A stretch of 64,000 bases of DNA from Polyporus tsugae (lineage: Eukaryota; Basidiomycota; Agaricomycetes; Polyporales; Polyporaceae): positions 2,914,001 through 2,978,000 of the forward strand of contig JAHRBS010000003.1 in assembly GCA_024305745.1 (NCBI GenBank), in the 5' to 3' direction. This document shows positions 12,216 to 22,984 of the stretch, in pieces. The first letter of the stretch is position 1. Each line of letters begins with the position of its first letter. The translations under genes and the position numbers were made by a program. The notes below the pieces were generated by a model. The model did not search any database, was not told where the DNA came from, and saw only the letters and a list, made by a program, of their open reading frames with translations.

Positions 12216-13666
12216 ATGGGACACTCTCAGGTGCGCAACATTGAATACAGCGCTCCCTTGTTGTATGATTGACTTTATGGCAGCCTCAGGCCACGCCCAT
12301 TGGATATCCCTACCCTGCCTATCCCGGACAACCATATCCCGTGCCGCCGCTGCCTTTCTTCCCTCACCCAGGGTTCTATCCTCATCACTTTCCCCCGGAG
12401 GCTTTCCCCCATGGCTTTGCTCCCAGTGATGGTGCGGATGGCCCAGAAGCACCTTTATATCAGTCACCTCCGACGCCGCCACCTTCTCAGCCAGCACCTG
12501 ATCCGGCCCCACCCATGCCTCCTCCAACTCAACCGTCACCAGCACGCAAAAGCTCTGGCTCCAAACGTAACCGCGCAGACACGACTACTAGTGCGGGAGG
12601 GGGCACAGCGTTGAAGAAGACTAAAGCGGACCAGGCAACGGCAGCCAATCAGGCCGCAGCGGCCGGTAAGGAGTCTCTCAGCGTCCATTGGTCCGTCGGC
12701 GATCGGGACTTGCTGTACCACTTCTTCCTCGATCCAAACAATGACAAGAATTATGAAATACTCAAGAAGAACCGCAACCACATGTTCGACAAGGTACACG
12801 TCGTATAACACCGGTCACCATTGTACGTACATTCACACATACGGATAGGCAAGCAAGGAGCTCTTCAAGGGTCAACACTCGGTGGACTTGATTCGCAGCT
12901 TGTGGGACCGTTCACTCAAGGCGTACCAGTCCATCGACGCATTCGAGGAGTTTACAGGTGGCGATGGCGATGGTGACTTGTCAATCTTGAAGGAGGATAT
13001 TGATTCTGCACGTTGCGCAGGTAAGGCTGTTGGCGCATTGACCCCGAAGATGTATAAGGAGTGGGAGAGCAAGCAGTGGATGGTGTTGTTCGATAGTCGG
13101 TGTGTCACGTTCACATTCAGTCTGATTCAGACGACTGTGGTGTAGTCTAATTGTGGATCAGCTTTGCCTCAAGCCCGAAGGTCCATCGTAAGAAGGAGCA
13201 CCACTCCAACATGCCTCTCTCAAGTGACAACGAGCAGGACACAGTTGACGATGCTGACGAGTCGAGGGATAACAGACGCGACGCGCTCAAGGTTCTTGGG
13301 GACGGGGCGGCCACCGCTCACGCCACTGTCTCAGAACCCAAGCATCTGCCCTCGCCCTCGCTCTCCCAGAAGTCGCGTGGAGAGGCTGCCAGGCCGATGG
13401 CAAATATTGGGTCATATCTTAAGGACAAGGTTGCTTCAGATTGTGAGGTGCAGGCGCAAATGCTTGAGGTACGCAAGGCAAAGCTTGACCTTGACCGTCG
13501 TGCAGCGGATCGTGTGGACAAGGAGCTGCAGATGTGTCAGGAGCAGCAAGAGAAACAGGCAAATGCGGCGCTGGCCAAAGAGGTTTTGCAGGCTGACGGG
13601 GCGAGTCAGGAGCTTCGTCACGCGGCGGAGTCTTTTCTCATTAAAATGTTCAAGTCCAATGCATGA
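12216..13666 (+). CDS. Harbinger-associated SANT/MYB-like partner protein
   Basis: A four-exon model gives about 426 residues: 12,216-12,230, 12,284-12,793, 12,849-13,099 and 13,162-13,666. All three introns are GT-AG and 53-62 bp, and every junction keeps frame. The N-terminus (residues about 10-95) is Pro/Tyr-rich. Next comes a Lys/Arg-rich segment, probably a nuclear signal, then a region beginning near residue 145 (HWSVGDRDLLYHFFLD) that reads as a MYB/SANT-like helix unit. The C-terminus is a charged Gln/Glu/Lys-rich coiled coil. In PIF/Harbinger elements the second protein binds DNA and carries the transposase into the nucleus; that role is inferred from position and layout. The start MGHSQ at 12,216 depends on a small first exon. 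The reading frame looks intact, unlike the transposase. Confidence 0.72.
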
Positions 13667-13725
13667 CGCTATGTTGATTCCTGTTGTCTGTTTCGTACTG
13701 TAGCGCAATAAATATTGGTGATGAC

Positions 13726-15284
13726 CTAACCCTCGGATGGAAACAAGTATTCTAAAAGCAATTTCCTCTTCTCATAACCCTGTTTCTTCAACCAGTCCTC
13801 GGTCTCGTGCAGCGGGATGTTGGCATCATTCTGTGGGATAGCTGGGGCCTTGTCTGGGTCTTCTTTGGCTTCATCCTCATCACCCTCATCCAGCTCTCTA
13901 GGGTCAAAATCAGGGATGTCCTCTGGCTTATCCTTCCACTCCATGCAGATATTGTGCAAAATGAGGAGAGCCTCGATCGCCTTGTAGAGATCTTCAATCT
14001 CCTGGTGTTTACCGGCAGCTTTCAAGCCTGGGAAGCACCCCTTCAGCCGACCATATGCATGCTTGCTGATGATACAAATTGATGAGAGCCGCTGGTTGAA
14101 CTCCCACATGCGCTTTTGGTCATTGGGGGATGCGTGACCAATCTTGGCTTCATTGAAAGGTTGCACAGTCCATGGGGTTGACATGTATCCTGCAATGGGA
14201 AAAAAATATGTTTCAAATGTCTACTAAAGGTGTACTGGTGTAGGGATACTACTTTACCCTTGTCGACAAAGATGTACTTGCCAATTCTGAAGTATAAGTG
14301 ATGCATCCAGATGTGCGAGTTTTTGAAGATTCGAGAATCAGGTATAGATCCTGGCCATCCAAGGTCATAGGATGTGAATCGACCCGTCTCATCAACAGTT
14401 GTCTGGATATTGGTCTAAACCAGATTGTTAGGCTAGTGTTGGAGACAAAGCAATTAATGTATGGTAGACACTTGCCGAGTAACTCTTCTTCCGTGATACA
14501 TACACATGCCCATCCACTATTGGCTCTTCGCAAAAGCGAATCAAGCTCCCATCGCATGCACCCGCGCACATAGGAAAGCCTGACTTCAACTCAATGGCAT
14601 CTGCAGTCTGTGTACGATGAGCTTCACCTGGCCACTGAAGATATTGAGAGCGGAGCTCACGGAGTGCTCGTACAACCTGCTTGCAATACAACACCACTGT
14701 TCCATGCCCAATACCCAACTTCTGTGCCACCTCAAGTGAGTCGGTTCCAAGGCATCCATATCGGAACAAGAATGCTGCAAGCTGGTACTTGACATGGCGC
14801 TGAGGCTTCCGGCCGGTCGACGTGAAAATTGGGTTCTGTGCAAGAAGGGCAACAAGCCTATCAAATGTGTCTTGACTGACACTTTTGTCCAGTCAAATAC
14901 AATGTATGTATACCTTACAAGCTAATAAGTACAAACCGGAACAGATGGCAAAACCAGCGGTCTGGAGACTGCAGTGCGACAGGGAAAATCTTAGGACTTC
15001 AACCATGTGTTGTATGCACCTCGTGAGCCGGTACCGGAGAGAGCCATTGCAAACTCTGCCCACGAAAAACCAGCAAGCTCCAGAACTTCGGCCATAAATG
15101 TGTCGCGCAGGTCGAAATTGTCCTCGGATTCTGAGCCATCAAAGTCATTGTCTCCGCCTTTGTCTGGCCCGGCATCCGCATCAGGGTCAAAGAGGTGTGC
15201 GTCGAGAGTGAGAGAGGCGGCGAGGAGTGCCTCAGCAAGCTGGGCAGCATCTGCCTGCACCTTGTGAAGAGGCCGACGAGGCAT
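13726..15284 (-). pseudogene. PIF/Harbinger DDE transposase, damaged
   Basis: The minus-strand gene starts at MPRRPLHK (15,284) and ends at 13,726. Inferred introns are 14,936-14,882 (GT-AG), 14,475-14,415 (GC-AG, donor GCAAGT) and 14,257-14,190 (GT-AG). Family motifs appear in order: RWFCHLFR then VSQDTFDRLVALL; QLAAFLFRYG (helix-turn-helix region); GACDGSLI with the first catalytic Asp; LGWPGSIPDSRIF; and YIFVDKG with the second Asp. The third acidic position, normally in (S/V)EHAFGxLKGRF, reads SKHAYGRLKGCF, so Lys replaces Glu (AAG for GAG). A one-base loss near 14,998 also shifts frame between WLK and SPKIF. DDE_Tnp_4 enzymes need all three acidic residues, so this copy should be inactive. 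The frameshift could be hidden by an intron I did not find. Confidence 0.8.
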
Positions 15285-15375
15285 ACTGAGAAAGCACCAG
15301 GGCGGAATGGGATGGCACAAGCTCATCGATCACGCGGCCTCCATCTGCTAGACGAGCTCGTATCTGTGGCTATAC

Positions 15376-15453
15376 AGCGGAGTCTCAACCTCAGCTGCAA
15401 GTGCCCTGTAAGCACGCGACAAAATGAGCGAGCAATGAGAATTGAGCACCCCT
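15376..15453 (-). repeat. Right terminal inverted repeat of Harbinger
   Basis: Reverse complement of the left terminal repeat, ending GAGCACCCCT at the element boundary. Confidence 0.88.
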
Positions 15454-16136
15454 ATTTCAAAACGAGAGGAAAGATGAGATGACAAGCGCCTGTTCAAGGC
15501 AAAAACGCGATTGAAAGGCTTGAACGAGCCAATCAGAGCTCGTGAAACGTCACAACCGCGTCCTCATCCTCGCTCTGTGTCCATCGCCTCCTTGGAGTCT
15601 CCTCCAGCTGCCTTCATAACACGGTCCCGTGATTTGTGTCGGGGCCTGGTAGTGGGGGTCGCCCTTCTCTCCACCCTCCAGCTTACTTTCCATACTCACA
15701 GTCTACAATGTAATGTGCGCGAGCTCACACGACCTGGAGCAGGCTCCGGAAGCGTCGACCTGACCGACCTGACACCGACACGTCTGACTCGCGTTGTTGA
15801 CCCCCTATCAGCCTCAGCAAAGCCTGAATGGATCCCCCCGACGTACAACAAGAAAACAACATGCATCATCTCCAACGAATGCTCAACAAGCGCATTGTCT
15901 TCCCACTCCTATGCCTATGCCAACCGGTCCGTGGGCGGGTATACATCCCCTACCCCCAAGAGCCAGCTCCTGCAGGCGGAACTCGATGAACCCGACAAGT
16001 TCTTTCTTATAGATGACGAGGCAGACCTGCTCAAGCCATCTGCCGGGCCTAGGACGAGAGAGGAGATGGAAGAGGAGTTGTGGGACGAGAGGATAGCGAA
16101 TGCCATTGACAAGTTGAATGGCACCATCGACCTGAG

Positions 16137-17499
16137 GTATGTCCTTATGTGAACGTCTTCGCGTCCTCCCACACCGACATCAAGAACGCGACACCCTCCG
16201 CATGGCTGGTCTCGTCGGCCTTCGTGTCCTGCAACACGCTCACGCCGAGATCCCCCGCGTACTCCACCGCGGGCCAAAGCATGTAGTTGCACACAAAGGG
16301 CGTCGTGCCCTTCCACTTTAGGCCCCTCTTCACCGCGTGTAGACCCTGCTGATGGTACGCACCCATTGATATCACATAGTACGCATACGCAAGGTCCGGG
16401 TTCCGCGCCACCGCCCGCGACCCCTGCGTGATCACGTTGAGGATCTGCGAGCGGATGACGTAGTACTGAAGGTCAAGCATGTCTGTCGCGTCGAGGTCTG
16501 CTGGTGCGCCCCTCGCGCAGAGCGCCTGCGAGCAGCGCGTCCATCCACATCGTGAACGGCAGCCCGAGATCTAAGCTCTCCCACCGCCCATCCACGCCCT
16601 CCACCTGGAACATGCTCCACAATCGCGAACTCAGTCCACTGGATGAGCACCGCGAGCGTGTGCCTGAGAGCGTGCAGGTCCTTGTCCCGTGCGCAGCGCA
16701 TCATCGCGTTTTGGTAGTCGACCGTGCTCTTGATTGTCAGTGTCGTGTCGCAGTGGTCCGGGCTGTGGCCCATCATGAGGTCTGAGAGGTTTTTGGAGAA
16801 CCCACGTTGCACGGCGGCAAGTATCTGCTGCGGGTTGAAGTTCTGTCTGTCAGGCTTGGACTCGTTCGCGGTGAGGCGTATGAGGCGGCCCAACGCTGTG
16901 CAGTGTGCGGTCAGGTTTGCGCTCTGGAGGCATGAGACGAGGAGGGTGAGCATCTGAGGCATCACCTTGCAGTCTTGCGGGCATTGTTGTGTCGCGCTTG
17001 TCAGAAGACTGAGTGCGTGGTCGATCATTATATATAATGGGTCGCATTTGGCTTCAGGATGTTCTCTACGGTCGTTTTGAGCACTGGACGGACTTGGATC
17101 TCCTTGACAAGCCCCTTGTCTGGCGGGTCCTCGGCGGAAAGGACTGCGCTTGTTGCGTGCGTTATCGTGACCGTTGCGAGCACCATGACCTTTGCATCGT
17201 CAGGGTGCACTTCAATGAGGCGGATGAGGACAAGGTTCTTCCGCGCAATCTCCCGGCGGGCGACTTGGTCGCCATGATGCATGACCATGGAGTGCGTTCA
17301 GTGCCATATGACGCGTCAAATCATACTTGAGAAGAGGCATGACCTTCGAGAGCAGTCCTATACAATGGGGTGTTAGAAGTTGTCAATCGCAAAACCCGAT
17401 GCATTAATGCATGCACCTTCGTGGAAGAGCTTGTCCCTCAGGATTGCATCCGTACACTTAAACTCACGAGAAATGTCGCAACAGCGGTTCGAGCCTCAG
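16137..17499 (+). other. Large LRR-gene intron containing an antisense gene fragment
   Basis: The splice donor (CTGAG before GTATGT) and acceptor (GCCTCAG) give an in-frame join across the LRR repeat. Almost the entire 1,363-bp interval is occupied by antisense remains of a different gene. Other introns in this gene and its neighbours are about 50-100 bp. Confidence 0.6.
16145..17480 (-). pseudogene. Fragment of a basidiomycete MYND-finger-family-like protein, both ends missing
   Basis: Read on the minus strand, the coding remains run from FKCTDAILRDKLFHE (near 17,450) through an intron with acceptor TATAG (near 17,358), then LLSKVMPLLKYDLTRHMAL, VMHHGDQVARREIARKNL, HALSLLTSATQQ, ARDKDLHALRHTLAVLIQW, LPFTMWMDALLAGAL and LQYYVIRSQILNVITQGS to AYAYYVISMGAYHQQGL and the junction near 16,145. 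At least four frame changes are needed (near 17,300, 17,035, 16,615 and 16,510). The one at 17,035 sits in a TATATATA run and fits a 2-bp slippage gain. The helical repeat character resembles an Agaricomycete-specific family that often ends in a MYND finger; that domain is not present. The retained intron argues against a retrocopy. Confidence 0.6.
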
Positions 17500-18989
17500 A
17501 AGAGGGGTCATCACTCACATCCCGCTGTCCATCGCCGACCTCGAAGGGTTCATCGTCCTTCCTCAGACGCATTCTCCATCCAGCGCCCCTCCATCTCCCA
17601 CCCTCTCTCCCACCCTCTCGCATTATGCACCTTTGCGTCCATTTGCGCGGGTGACGACGATCGCCGCACCCCGGTTTGATGCACCCTTCTTCCGCAGCAG
17701 AGACGGGGAAGGCCTCCGCGGCACGCCTGCTGCACGCACGGCCTCCCTGCAGACAGTAGCTCAGCAACCCATAGCCCAGCCCCCACGAAGAGACATCCAG
17801 ATCTACCTCGCGAACAACCTCATCTCGAAACTTCCTCCAGAGCTCTTCTGGGTGAACACCCTAACCATCCTCAGTCTACGTCAGTCTGGCTTTGCCCTGT
17901 GTACTCCAATCTACACTCACTGCGCACGACTGTAGGATCGAACGAGCTCACATTCATCCTGACCCAGATCACTGAGCTGAAAGCCTTGCAGGAACTCAAC
18001 CTGGCGCAGAACAAGCTCCGCTGGCTCCCTGTGGAGATGCTTGGTATGCACCTGACAAAGCTCACCGTCTCCGGAAATCCATGGCTTCCCCCACCACTGC
18101 TTCCACCTCAGCAAGCTGACCATATGGAGAGCGAGCAAAGGCAAAGACCTGTACGATCGTGCGCTTCACTATGCCGCCTCTGTTAGAGATCTGCCTCCGC
18201 ATCCTCCTCACACCTTCCAAGCCCCCATCGCAACCCTCCTTCACGTACTCCACCATGCTACCATTCACATCCACCTCATCCACCTCCGCCTCGTCTTCTC
18301 GACATCTGCAAATAGAGCCTACACCACCCAACCCACCCATGAAACAGCTCACAGTGCTCGAAGCGTGCTATGTGCTCCCGCTCAGCGAGGGTGATCACTA
18401 CAGCCCCGCGCTCCTCACCACGTTCCGCGCGTGCGTACCCGCGTCAGTTGCGCATCCTGCCGAGTTCGAGCACCACGGCTGTGCGAAGGCGAAGGTGCGG
18501 TGCAACGACATGCGGCGGGATGTGCATTCCGGTGGTGTCAACGGAGCCGACAGATCTAGTTCCAGCCTACCGCGTGCCCCCGCGTGAGAGGACAAGGGTG
18601 AAGGTGATGAGGACGTGTTCGCAGCCCCGCGTGTCTTAGAGGAAGAGGTGATGGGAGTGAGTGAGTGCCTCTCCCCTGTGCACCGTGGGGAAAACAGCAT
18701 TTTTGTGCGGCACGCGGAGCGGTGGACGTGGGAGGAGGTCGTCGCGGGGGTGCACGTCGGCACTGAGTCCGGGGGCGGAGGGGTGCCTGTGCAGTGGCAC
18801 GGGTGCTTGAGGGGGTGCTTGGCGTTCCTTGATCCCCCGCCTCTACAGCCCCCAACTCACGTGGTGCAGGTGCCAGTTCAGACAAATGTAGGCGAGGAGC
18901 AGGAGGCAGAGCTGAATTTGGACATTGGCGGGGGTGGTAGCAACATCGGTATGGCGGACGTAGAAATGGACATGGAGGACGTTTGGTAG

Positions 18990-21197
18990 GCTACTGTGCC
19001 TTGGTGAGTTCTATGCGCGCGGGACGCGTGCGAGGGCTGTTGGCAGTAGTATGCCCGGAGGTGGCAAAGCCACCAGGATTCAGTGAGGACCAGTGAACAA
19101 CAGCGTGTACCAGGGGTGTACCAGCGGGGATCAATGATAGTAATCGGACCTTAATGTACATTGATGTATTTCAATCTCTGCCAATGGATCCCAGCGGATT
19201 TCAGTCGAGGGCACCAACCACCGCTGGGATACGCTCTATATTCCTGGCCGCCAGTGTAGTCGACTGACTCTCATGGAATATCACTGGCATTCACTGTATG
19301 CCAGTAGTGGGCAGGCCAGACAATGGTGGAGTGCTTAGAGGTGCTTACTACATGGAAGTAAGTAGCGGCAGGCGCTCTTCTGGCGCTAAAGTAACGGTGC
19401 AGGGCCACAGCAACATACAACACTGTGTGTCTCGGAGGTCGGACAAAATACGACGTAATGACCACCTCTAAGGTCGGAGTTTTTGCAGCAGAAACCTAGT
19501 AGAAATGGCGAGGAATTCGGGTTTGGCGCCTGGGGCTTTTCACGAGTTTAGGTAGGGAGGGAAGGCAGGATTTTTCAATGACAAACTTTCCCTTTTACGA
19601 CCTTTCCAATTGGTTGCAGTGGGTGCGCTGCTGGCAGGGGTCTCAGCTCTTTCGCATTGCTCCCAGTTTCTGGATTCCGGCGTGTATAGAAAGCAAAATA
19701 ATAAATCTATTGACGGGCATCATCTGCATCTACACAACTGAAGGTCTATACATCTGATAGCGGAGCAGCCTGCTGACTCTATCTACCTCTCCCACCTCAT
19801 ATGGATACCTGGCGCTCGGGCAGGTATCCACATGCACTTGTGCAGCGACTCGTGCACGCCGGACTCCGCGTCGTGGGTGAAATTGAGGGCCTCACCGGCG
19901 GCCATGTAGTACTTCGGATATACCTGTTAGGAGCCTACTTGTCCTCTGACATGGGGATAATAGCGTGCTCACCTCTTGGGATGAGCCTCCTCGGGCACGG
20001 CAGCCATCACACGTTCACTTCAGGCTCCGAAGGCACCATAAACAGGTGCTCATCATCATTGTCATCATCGCCGTTAACGAAGGACCCAGAATGCCGACTG
20101 CTGCTCCTCTCACTCCCACTTGTGCGCAAGGAGCCCGAGTTGGGGCTGCAGAGGGCAAATGTATCGGCGGAACAGCACACGGTGATGCGCGGTTACGCCA
20201 ATACACTTGTACAGGTTAGCAAAGGTGTGCTGGGTGGAAGGTGCACAAAATGTTAGTCAGTGAGTAGAGAGTGTATGGAAAGAAGGTGGAGCGGAACATA
20301 CTCCAAAGAAGTGGCTGCGACAACTACTAGCCTACTACAACCAGGGGGGGTGTATACAAGCATTGTGCCAATCTAAAGACGACGTGTTAAGTCAGCCTCC
20401 ATTGTCTAGGCAAAGTGGGTGGCTTGCCTCAAGTGCGCAAAGCTAATCCAACATGGGTGCTGCAACGAGGTAGTGCCTGTAGTGTAAGATGATGGCCGAA
20501 GTGAAAATAGTGCTGGAAGATGGGCAAGGTCCACACCCTAGTCAATGCATCAAAGAGCGAGAGGTTGAACATATCTTTCATTGAAGGGTGGATTCCAGGC
20601 CCGAGAGCATCCACCAGATCTCCAGCCTAGACCGAGAACCACTGTGCCAGCAAGATGTTGAGGCCTCCAGTTAAGCTCCCAGATACAGAGAGGACAGCCA
20701 ATAGGCCAGCACCAGAGAAACAGACTCAGAGTGCTGGCGACCAAACAAGAGTCAAACGAGTCAAACGTAGAGAGGCGTTGGAGAAGGAGCCCAGACTCCA
20801 GAGGCAATTATTGATGTGGACGTCCATTTCATGGCTCTGTTTGTCTCTGTTTGTCTGCTCCGATGAGGCGCTCAATGATCGTTGCAAGCGGTTGCGTGCC
20901 TCCAGGTGCGCGCCCCATCTCATCGTATTTTTACTGGCTAAATGTGGGCTTTCTAATGGCAGGACAAAACACGACTTTAAAGTGGGGTCCGACCTTGCCT
21001 CTACTTAAGGTAGCGAAGCGTGACAAATACGACTTAACTCCTCACTTATCCCAACCTCTGGGGCGCGTAGTGCAAACAATTCTTGTTGAATGAACATAGC
21101 TTTTCTCACAAATACAACAGTGCAAATCCATTGTAGAGGATCATAACTAAGTGTGAAAATATTTGTTTTAGTGCTGGTACAAGACAAACAATGGCAA
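18990..21197. other. No gene recognised
   Basis: The longest frame (19,801-20,256 plus, 151 codons) has no domain and no support from neighbouring exons. The region around 19,600-19,800 is AT-richer than its surroundings. Possible transposon flank on the right side belongs to the KDZ-associated remnant. Confidence 0.45.
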
Positions 21198-21806
21198 TTA
21201 CATTAACTCCTCCGCCTGATCCCAAAACTCATCATCCAGCTCCTTGTGCTTTTCCCTCATCCTTTCCTCCACCAGCTCTGCATATACTAGAAAGAGAACA
21301 TGTACAAAGAAATCATAATTCACATCTGTCATGTGGCGCATTTGTGCCTCGAACCCATTCAGCCAAGCATTGAACTGCTCGGCTGTTTCAGTATTGAACA
21401 CCCGGACTTGATGAATGCGACCAGTTTCGTCCTGTTGAACCTGGATAAGGTCAGGCTATGAGCCATCCTTGGGGGCTGGGTTGCACCAGAGGTGACAAAG
21501 CACATCAGTTGCTTTATGGCCAATATAATACCATGCATCAACAATGAACTTTGTCGACTCAATCCACGAGTCATGAGGATCCTGAGTAACAATATGGTGA
21601 AGCAAGTCCCATGCATCATCAAAGACAATAAAGCCTGGACAAGAGTCATGCTCCTGCTGAGGCCATATGTTGTTCAGAATACTTAAGACTTGTGTAGAGC
21701 TTTCTGACTTGTAACACTTGCCCCATCCTATCGGCATCCCACAGGCCCATTGAATTGTTTCCAGGCAGTAGGTGTCACAGTTTTTTGCGCCACGTTTGGT
21801 ATCCTA
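21198..21806 (-). pseudogene. C-terminal fragment of a KDZ-associated (CxC5/CxC6-type) protein
   Basis: The minus-strand frame reads from TKRGAKNCDTYCLETIQWACG (upstream of the first ATG, 21,737) through YKSESSTQVLSILNNIW, GFIVFDDAWDLLHHIVTQ, IVDAWYYIGHKATDVLCHLW and CNPAPKDGS. It then hits a TAG near 21,458 and continues in the same frame with PDLIQVQQDETG, FNTETAEQFNAWLNGFEAQ to the end at 21,198. This pattern matches the conserved C-terminal part of proteins found with KDZ (Kyakuja-Dileera-Zisupton) transposons in Agaricomycetes, as I recall it. The family consensus DDACDLL is DDAWDLL here. With the N-terminal cysteine cluster absent and a nonsense codon, probably CAG to TAG, this is a dead fragment. 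Confidence 0.6.
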
Positions 21807-22984
21807 GTCACAGCCACCAACCCTAACCCTGGGTTCACCCATTTCCGGACTCCAGCCTGGACACTGGTCATCATTATGTAATAGTACTTACCTCTTTGTT
21901 CTCCTTTTGGACTGACTCACCTGCCATCAATGCTCAAGCCTGCCCTGAAGGCAGGTGGTCTGTGCACCTGTCATGTATAGTATATGAGGGCTGTGATGTG
22001 GGCTCAGAGACCTTAGATTCTGTCTCTTGTTCATTCCCCCATCATCTGTAGGCAGCTTAACAGCCCCTGCCATCCTCTGCCTTCTAGTCTAGGCCAATCT
22101 ATCCTCCACTTCTGTTGCCACCCTCTGTGCGTCTCCATCAGTGAGCCCCCCCTTTTGTTTGTTTTGTGGCACAGTCGTTCAGCTGTGACATTAGACAGAA
22201 TCTCACACCTAGGCCCCTGGTTCAGTGCCCAAGTCACTAGCCAGCCGTCTCTCTTCCCCCCAGGAGTTTTATATACATTTATCATCCCCCATTCCCTCCA
22301 AGGAGCAAGACCTCCAGGAGTTTACCCATTGCCACTTCAAGAGGCACGGTCATCTCCCAGTCCAGGACCAGATATCCTGTGTACTTGTGGACTCTGCGGA
22401 GGATCGCCTTCACTACCGCCTTCGGGAGCACGCACCTCTGGTCCCTCGTCGCAAGGCTCTGCCTCAATCTGTCCCCTATGCCCAACCTTTGCCCAACACA
22501 CCCTGCATCCAGGCATCCATGCCCACGCTACCAACCCCTGTCCTACCACTACCTATCCCCCTTGTGTGCCGCATCTCTGCTGCACCACTTCCAGCTTTCA
22601 CCTGCACCGATGTTAACGACAACCTCGCTATCATCGAGACCAAGGGCCCATGCCGTCCTTAAGTGCCTCCAGGCTGTCTTTGACCACAAGGTGCTACTTG
22701 ATGACCTTCCGCACGACCATCATCTAGCCATCCAACGCATCGGCAAACAACTGGAGTGGATCAGCGACAACATCAACCACAGCAGACCCAACTGGATCCA
22801 CCATCAATAGCAGAGCATCAACTGGTTCTGCAAGGAGTTTGGAAAGATAAAGTTTTCGGGTTTAGGACAACACTTCCCTAGAGTAGTGAACGCAGTTGTT
22901 GAGCTAGATAAGTTTGGGTACTTAGACTGGATCGTCCTGTAGTCTCCCCTTTGGTACAACAACCCCTGGAGTTTGGAATACATC
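21807..22984 (+). other. Leader-like region upstream of the gypsy gag
   Basis: Open stretches occur in two frames (22,155-22,662 and 22,379-22,810), ending in a peptide with helical character (HHLAIQRIGKQLEWISDNIN). These look like the decayed N-terminal part of a gag-type protein in the same element, with stop codons at 22,808 and 22,939. No long terminal repeat could be paired with the right flank. Confidence 0.35.

Larger units (their letters stand above)
11873..15453. mobile_element. Full-length PIF/Harbinger DNA transposon, 3.58 kb
   Basis: The two ends form terminal inverted repeats of 78 bp (11,873-11,950 and 15,376-15,453) with about 7 mismatches by eye, starting AGGGGTGCTCAATTCTC. 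A 3-bp direct repeat ATT flanks the element (11,870-11,872 and 15,454-15,456), the target duplication size usual for PIF/Harbinger. Inside lie two convergent genes: a SANT/MYB-like partner protein on the plus strand and a DDE transposase on the minus strand, separated by about 60 bp. Two-gene organisation is established for Harbinger elements, where the partner protein helps nuclear import and DNA binding. The transposase copy is damaged, so the element is probably not autonomous. Confidence 0.88.
15511..18989 (+). pseudogene. Leucine-rich-repeat protein, split by a 1.36-kb intron, probably decayed
   Basis: The first part (open from 15,511; true start uncertain) ends in an acidic segment and the first LRR, NAIDKLNGTIDLR. 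A donor GTATGT at 16,137 and acceptor CTCAG ending at 17,499 join it in frame to RGVITHIPLSIADLEGFI, restoring a canonical repeat. The next section is Pro/Ser-rich, followed by the LRRs ISKLPPELFWVNTLTILSL and, after a 56-bp intron (17,880-17,935), LQELNLAQNKLRWLP. The C-terminal region has FTMPPLLEICLRILL and a WTWEEVVAGVHVG element with a GCLRGCLAFLD motif, a combination I recall from basidiomycete L-domain-like proteins. Frame changes near 18,150 and 18,580 suggest decay, though unrecognised introns are possible. A role in protein-protein interaction is inferred only. The 15,454-15,510 gap is flank of the Harbinger element. Confidence 0.6.

Noticed and set aside
14249..14882. Separate short minus-strand genes in the Harbinger element
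   Set aside because: They are out-of-frame readings of transposase exons and introns; the spliced model explains the conserved motifs.
19801..20256. 151-codon plus-strand frame
   Set aside because: No domain, no exon partners, low coding-like bias.
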